From positions 682,001 through 746,000 of the forward strand of contig NZ_BHGK01000001.1 in the NCBI RefSeq assembly GCF_003574295.1: 64,000 bases of DNA. Reading direction: 5' to 3'. Source of the DNA: Mediterraneibacter butyricigenes. GTDB taxonomy: Bacteria; Bacillota; Clostridia; Lachnospirales; Lachnospiraceae. Shown piece after piece: positions 61,717 to 64,000 of this stretch. The number at the start of each line of letters is the position of its first letter. Within the stretch, counting starts at the first letter, position 1. The notes below the pieces were generated by a model. The model was not told where the DNA came from. It saw only the letters and a program-made list of their open reading frames with translations, and did no database searches. The position numbers and the translations under genes are program-made.

Positions 61717-62862
61717 TTACATAATTTTCCGGAACAGAGCTTTCAGATCTTCTACACTGGCATCTTTCGGATTTCCAGGTGCGCAGGCATCTGCATATGC
61801 AGACTCAGCAAGGAACTGAAGATCTTCTTCTTTGATTGCTTCCAGTTTTGTCGGAATTCCAACATCTACAGACAGTTTACGTACTGCATCGACTGCTGCT
61901 TTTCTGTATTCCTCTACCGACATCTGGTCTACTCCTTCTACTCCCATTGCTCTTGCAATCTCTTTGTACTTTTCTCCGGTGCATTCAGCATTATACTCCA
62001 TTACGATCGGAAGCATCATTGCGCAGGCAACACCATGTGGGGTATCATAAACTGCTCCAAGTGTATGTGCCATAGAATGTGCGATTCCAAGTCCTACATT
62101 TGAAAATCCCATTCCGGCGATATACTGGCCAAGTGCCATACCTTCCCGTCCTTCTTTTTCGTTGGCAACTGCACTTCTCAAAGACTTGGAAATCAGCTCG
62201 ATTGCCTTAATATGGAACATATCGGTCATTTCCCATGCTGCTTTTGTGGTATATCCTTCGATTGCATGTGTCAGAGCGTCCATTCCGGTAGAAGCAGTCA
62301 GTCCCTTTGGCATGGATGACATCATCTCCGGATCCACTACTGCGATCACCGGCATATCATGCGGGTCTACGCATACGAATTTTCTCTTCTTTTCTACATC
62401 TGTAACAACGTAGTTAATGGTAACTTCTGCTGCCGTTCCTGCTGTAGTCGGTACTGCAATGATCGGAACAGACGGATTCTTGGTTGCTGCAGTTCCTTCC
62501 AGGCTTCTTACATCTGCAAATTCCGGATTTGCAATGATGATACCGATTGCCTTGGAAGTATCCATGGAAGATCCTCCACCGATTGCTACGATATAATCTG
62601 CACCTGCTGCCTTGAATGCCTCGACTCCATGCTGTACATTTTCGATGGTCGGATTTGGCTTGATATCAGAATACAGCTCATATTCCAGTCCTGCATCTTC
62701 CAATACCTTTGTCACTTTGCTGGTCACATTGAACTTGATCAGGTCCGGATCGGAACAAACCAATGCTTTCTTCAGTCCTCTTACCTTTACTTCTGCCGCA
62801 ATCTCCTGAATTGCTCCTGCTCCGTGAAATGATGTCTGATTCAGATTAATTCTGTTTGCCAT
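61717..62862 (-). CDS. fucO: Lactaldehyde reductase / 1,2-propanediol oxidoreductase-like iron alcohol dehydrogenase
   Basis: 381 residues from the ATG at 62862, which gives MANRINLN, as in E. coli FucO; an upstream in-frame TTG is too close to the AGGAG site. Strong FucO resemblance: GGGSSMDTSKAIGII, PTTAGTAAEVTINYVVTD, FVCVDPHDMP, TGMDALTHAIEGY (metal ligands) and IAHSMAHTLGAVYDTPHGVA. Would reduce lactaldehyde to 1,2-propanediol or other short aldehydes. Close to FucO rather than to the dehydrogenase at 53727. A TetR regulator lies upstream. Confidence 0.93.
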   Translation of the reverse strand: MANRINLNQTSFHGAGAIQEIAAEVKVRGLKKALVCSDPDLIKFNVTSKVTKVLEDAGLEYELYSDIKPNPTIENVQHGVEAFKAAGADYIVAIGGGSSMDTSKAIGIIIANPEFADVRSLEGTAATKNPSVPIIAVPTTAGTAAEVTINYVVTDVEKKRKFVCVDPHDMPVIAVVDPEMMSSMPKGLTASTGMDALTHAIEGYTTKAAWEMTDMFHIKAIELISKSLRSAVANEKEGREGMALGQYIAGMGFSNVGLGIAHSMAHTLGAVYDTPHGVACAMMLPIVMEYNAECTGEKYKEIARAMGVEGVDQMSVEEYRKAAVDAVRKLSVDVGIPTKLEAIKEEDLQFLAESAYADACAPGNPKDASVEDLKALFRKIM

Positions 62863-62934
62863 AACTTTCAACTCTCCTTTTTTATGTACGTCCTTTTGTT
62901 TGACTATATTATAACAATCTCTTTCTATAAAAAG

Positions 62935-62996
62935 AAAGTGACAAAGCAGGTCTTTTGTAACATTTGCATGTTACACTTTTCCTGTTTTGTCACTTT
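62935..62996. promoter_or_regulatory. Nested palindromes between fucO and its TetR regulator
   Basis: Outer 16-bp arms (62935-62950 and 62981-62996, core GTGACAAA/TTTGTCAC, one G-U) enclose a central palindrome GTAACAT-TTGC-ATGTTAC (62957-62974), with equal 6-base gaps on both sides. The inner part looks like a TetR operator. The outer hairpin is followed by CTTTTT on the minus strand and could terminate the tetR transcript. A TATAAT at about 62910-62915 serves fucO. Confidence 0.6.
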
Positions 62997-63031
62997 ACAT
63001 TCATTTTCAACAAAGCTTCTTGTCTTTCTTT

Positions 63032-63625
63032 TCACAAAAGTTCCAATTTTCGGAACAACTCTTCTAATTTTGCCGGCATTGCTGTCACCAGATTTTGTGC
63101 CATCTCCTCCGGTGTCTCCTTCATCGGGCCAAGCACCCACTGTGTCGTCATATAAACAGATCCCTGACAATACATTTCCAATAGAAAACGTATCTCCTTT
63201 GACAAAGGCTTTTGGGTTTTTTGGCAGATCTGGTTTTCATAGAATCCCAAAATCAACTGAAAATCATGATCTTTCAGGCAATTCTGGGTATCATTCCGGA
63301 ACGCAGCCTTAAAAAAGAGTTTTTCTTCTTCTATATAATGGAACTTGTTCACCAGACCTTCATAGGCCGTCTTTCCCTCTCCCATATGCTGAAAAGATTC
63401 CAGCAAAATCCGGTCAAAATACCAGTTAATCAGGTCGTATTTATCCTGAAAATGGCGATAGAAGGTCTGTCTGGTGGTCTGACACTCTGCCACGATTTCC
63501 TTGACCGTGATCTTTTCTACAGGCATCTTCCTCATACAAACCTTCATCGCATCTGCAAGACGGTACTTCATTGCGTCTTGTTTCTTTTCCTGTTTTGTCT
63601 CTTCTTTCCACGCTTCCATTTCCAT
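63032..63625 (-). CDS. TetR-family regulator (DhaS-like)
   Basis: 197 residues from the ATG at 63625; the frame is open to 63694 but lacks a site for the earlier start. HTH region: RLADAMKVCMRKMPVEKITVKEIVAECQTTRQTFYRHFQDKYDLINWYF. The C-terminal domain resembles the TetR_C_8-type domain of DhaS and of the TetR fragment at 6291. Upstream of fucO, which it probably regulates via the palindromes at 62935-62996. Effector unknown. Confidence 0.85.
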   Translation of the reverse strand: MEMEAWKEETKQEKKQDAMKYRLADAMKVCMRKMPVEKITVKEIVAECQTTRQTFYRHFQDKYDLINWYFDRILLESFQHMGEGKTAYEGLVNKFHYIEEEKLFFKAAFRNDTQNCLKDHDFQLILGFYENQICQKTQKPLSKEIRFLLEMYCQGSVYMTTQWVLGPMKETPEEMAQNLVTAMPAKLEELFRKLELL

Positions 63626-63780
63626 AGAATTCGCCCTCTTTGCATGATTTTGTGCTTCTGCATCTATTTTATCAATTTGTGCCGGGAATCTCAATTCTAT
63701 TGCGTGGAATTTCTGTTTCTTTTTATTTCTGTTCTGCTTTTTTTGCGGATTTTTCTCCAGCCTATTTCTGCATTTTCTGC

Positions 63781-64000
63781 TTATGCATTTTCCTGATTCT
63801 GTGCTGCCAGCTCTTCCAGAATGATTCCATGCTGTTTCCGATTCAGTTTATAGCACAGAAGAAGAACAATTGCAACGGCTGCCAGGATAACAGGCATCAG
63901 GTTCATACAGATGTTGATCATGCGAAGAGAACTTTCACTCTGCTCTACATTCGGAACATATCCGGCTGCATTTACCAGAATTCCAAGAAGGAACGGTCCG
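63781..64000 (-). CDS. GPH-type sugar:cation symporter, C-terminal end (partial)
   Basis: Only the last ~72 residues are in the window; the gene runs off the right edge. They contain one hydrophobic segment (NLMPVILAAVAIVLLLCY) and the end KLNRKQHGIILEELAAQNQENA, the usual tail of glycoside-pentoside-hexuronide (MelB-like) transporters. It is on the same strand as, and upstream of, the TetR and fucO genes. The family call rests on this short piece. Confidence 0.55.
   Translation of the reverse strand, partial: GPFLLGILVNAAGYVPNVEQSESSLRMINICMNLMPVILAAVAIVLLLCYKLNRKQHGIILEELAAQNQENA

Noticed and set aside
1-64000. CRISPR arrays, insertion sequences, prophage or integrase genes
   Set aside because: No regular repeat-spacer array, transposase, integrase or phage structural gene was found on reading through the window.

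Overview
This window looks like chromosomal DNA of a gut-type Lachnospiraceae bacterium (Clostridia, Firmicutes). Base composition is moderately AT-rich, most ribosome binding sites are strong AGGAGG-type, and promoters are of the sigma-A type. The gene content is glycogen and maltodextrin use, MsmX-type and RbsABC-type sugar uptake, glycyl radical enzymes, fucO-like dehydrogenases and Rrf2 regulators. I see no phage, integrase, IS element, CRISPR array or rRNA operon. One tRNA, tRNA-Trp(CCA), is present.

Layout. 1-4.9 kb: an acyltransferase-like gene (cut by the window edge) with an alpha/beta hydrolase, then a GntR-regulated ABC-2 transporter with a perfect 20-bp inverted-repeat operator. 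4.9-6.7 kb: a decayed locus in which an MMPL transporter and a TetR regulator are both beheaded at one junction. 6.7-12 kb: a membrane protein and a MarR-controlled heterodimeric ABC exporter. 12-14 kb: a chorismate mutase-shikimate kinase fusion and a ThrH-like phosphatase. 14-26 kb: alpha-glucan metabolism, made of glycogen phosphorylase in an operon with a cytosolic BMP/ParB-like protein and a phosphoesterase, an MsmX ATPase, a maltodextrin-type uptake operon, a LacI regulator and MalQ. 26-32 kb: tRNA-Trp, an orphan FakA-like domain, and a LysR gene divergent from a three-gene cassette (divergent PurA paralogue, unknown protein, ThrE-like exporter). 31.6-34 kb: a decayed macro-domain gene, nagB and an AraC regulator.

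34-53 kb is the most distinctive region. A GntR/UTRA regulator sits beside an RbsABC-type uptake operon followed by an isomerase, a PfkB kinase, a Gfo/Idh/MocA oxidoreductase and DeoC. It is convergent with an eight-gene operon: ROK kinase, an unassigned glycyl radical enzyme (active site Cys-Thr-Glu), its activase, ManA, oxidoreductase, NanE, oxidoreductase and isomerase. Together these look like a pathway for a modified sugar or amino sugar whose substrate I cannot assign.

53-64 kb: a DUF1284 protein, an iron alcohol dehydrogenase, BioY, a short pyruvate-kinase paralogue, a lipoprotein, a cysteine/methionine block (metY, cysK and two Rrf2 regulators), fucO with a TetR regulator, and the end of a GPH-type sugar symporter cut by the window edge.

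All functions are inferred from reading the translated sequence and motifs. No database search was run.
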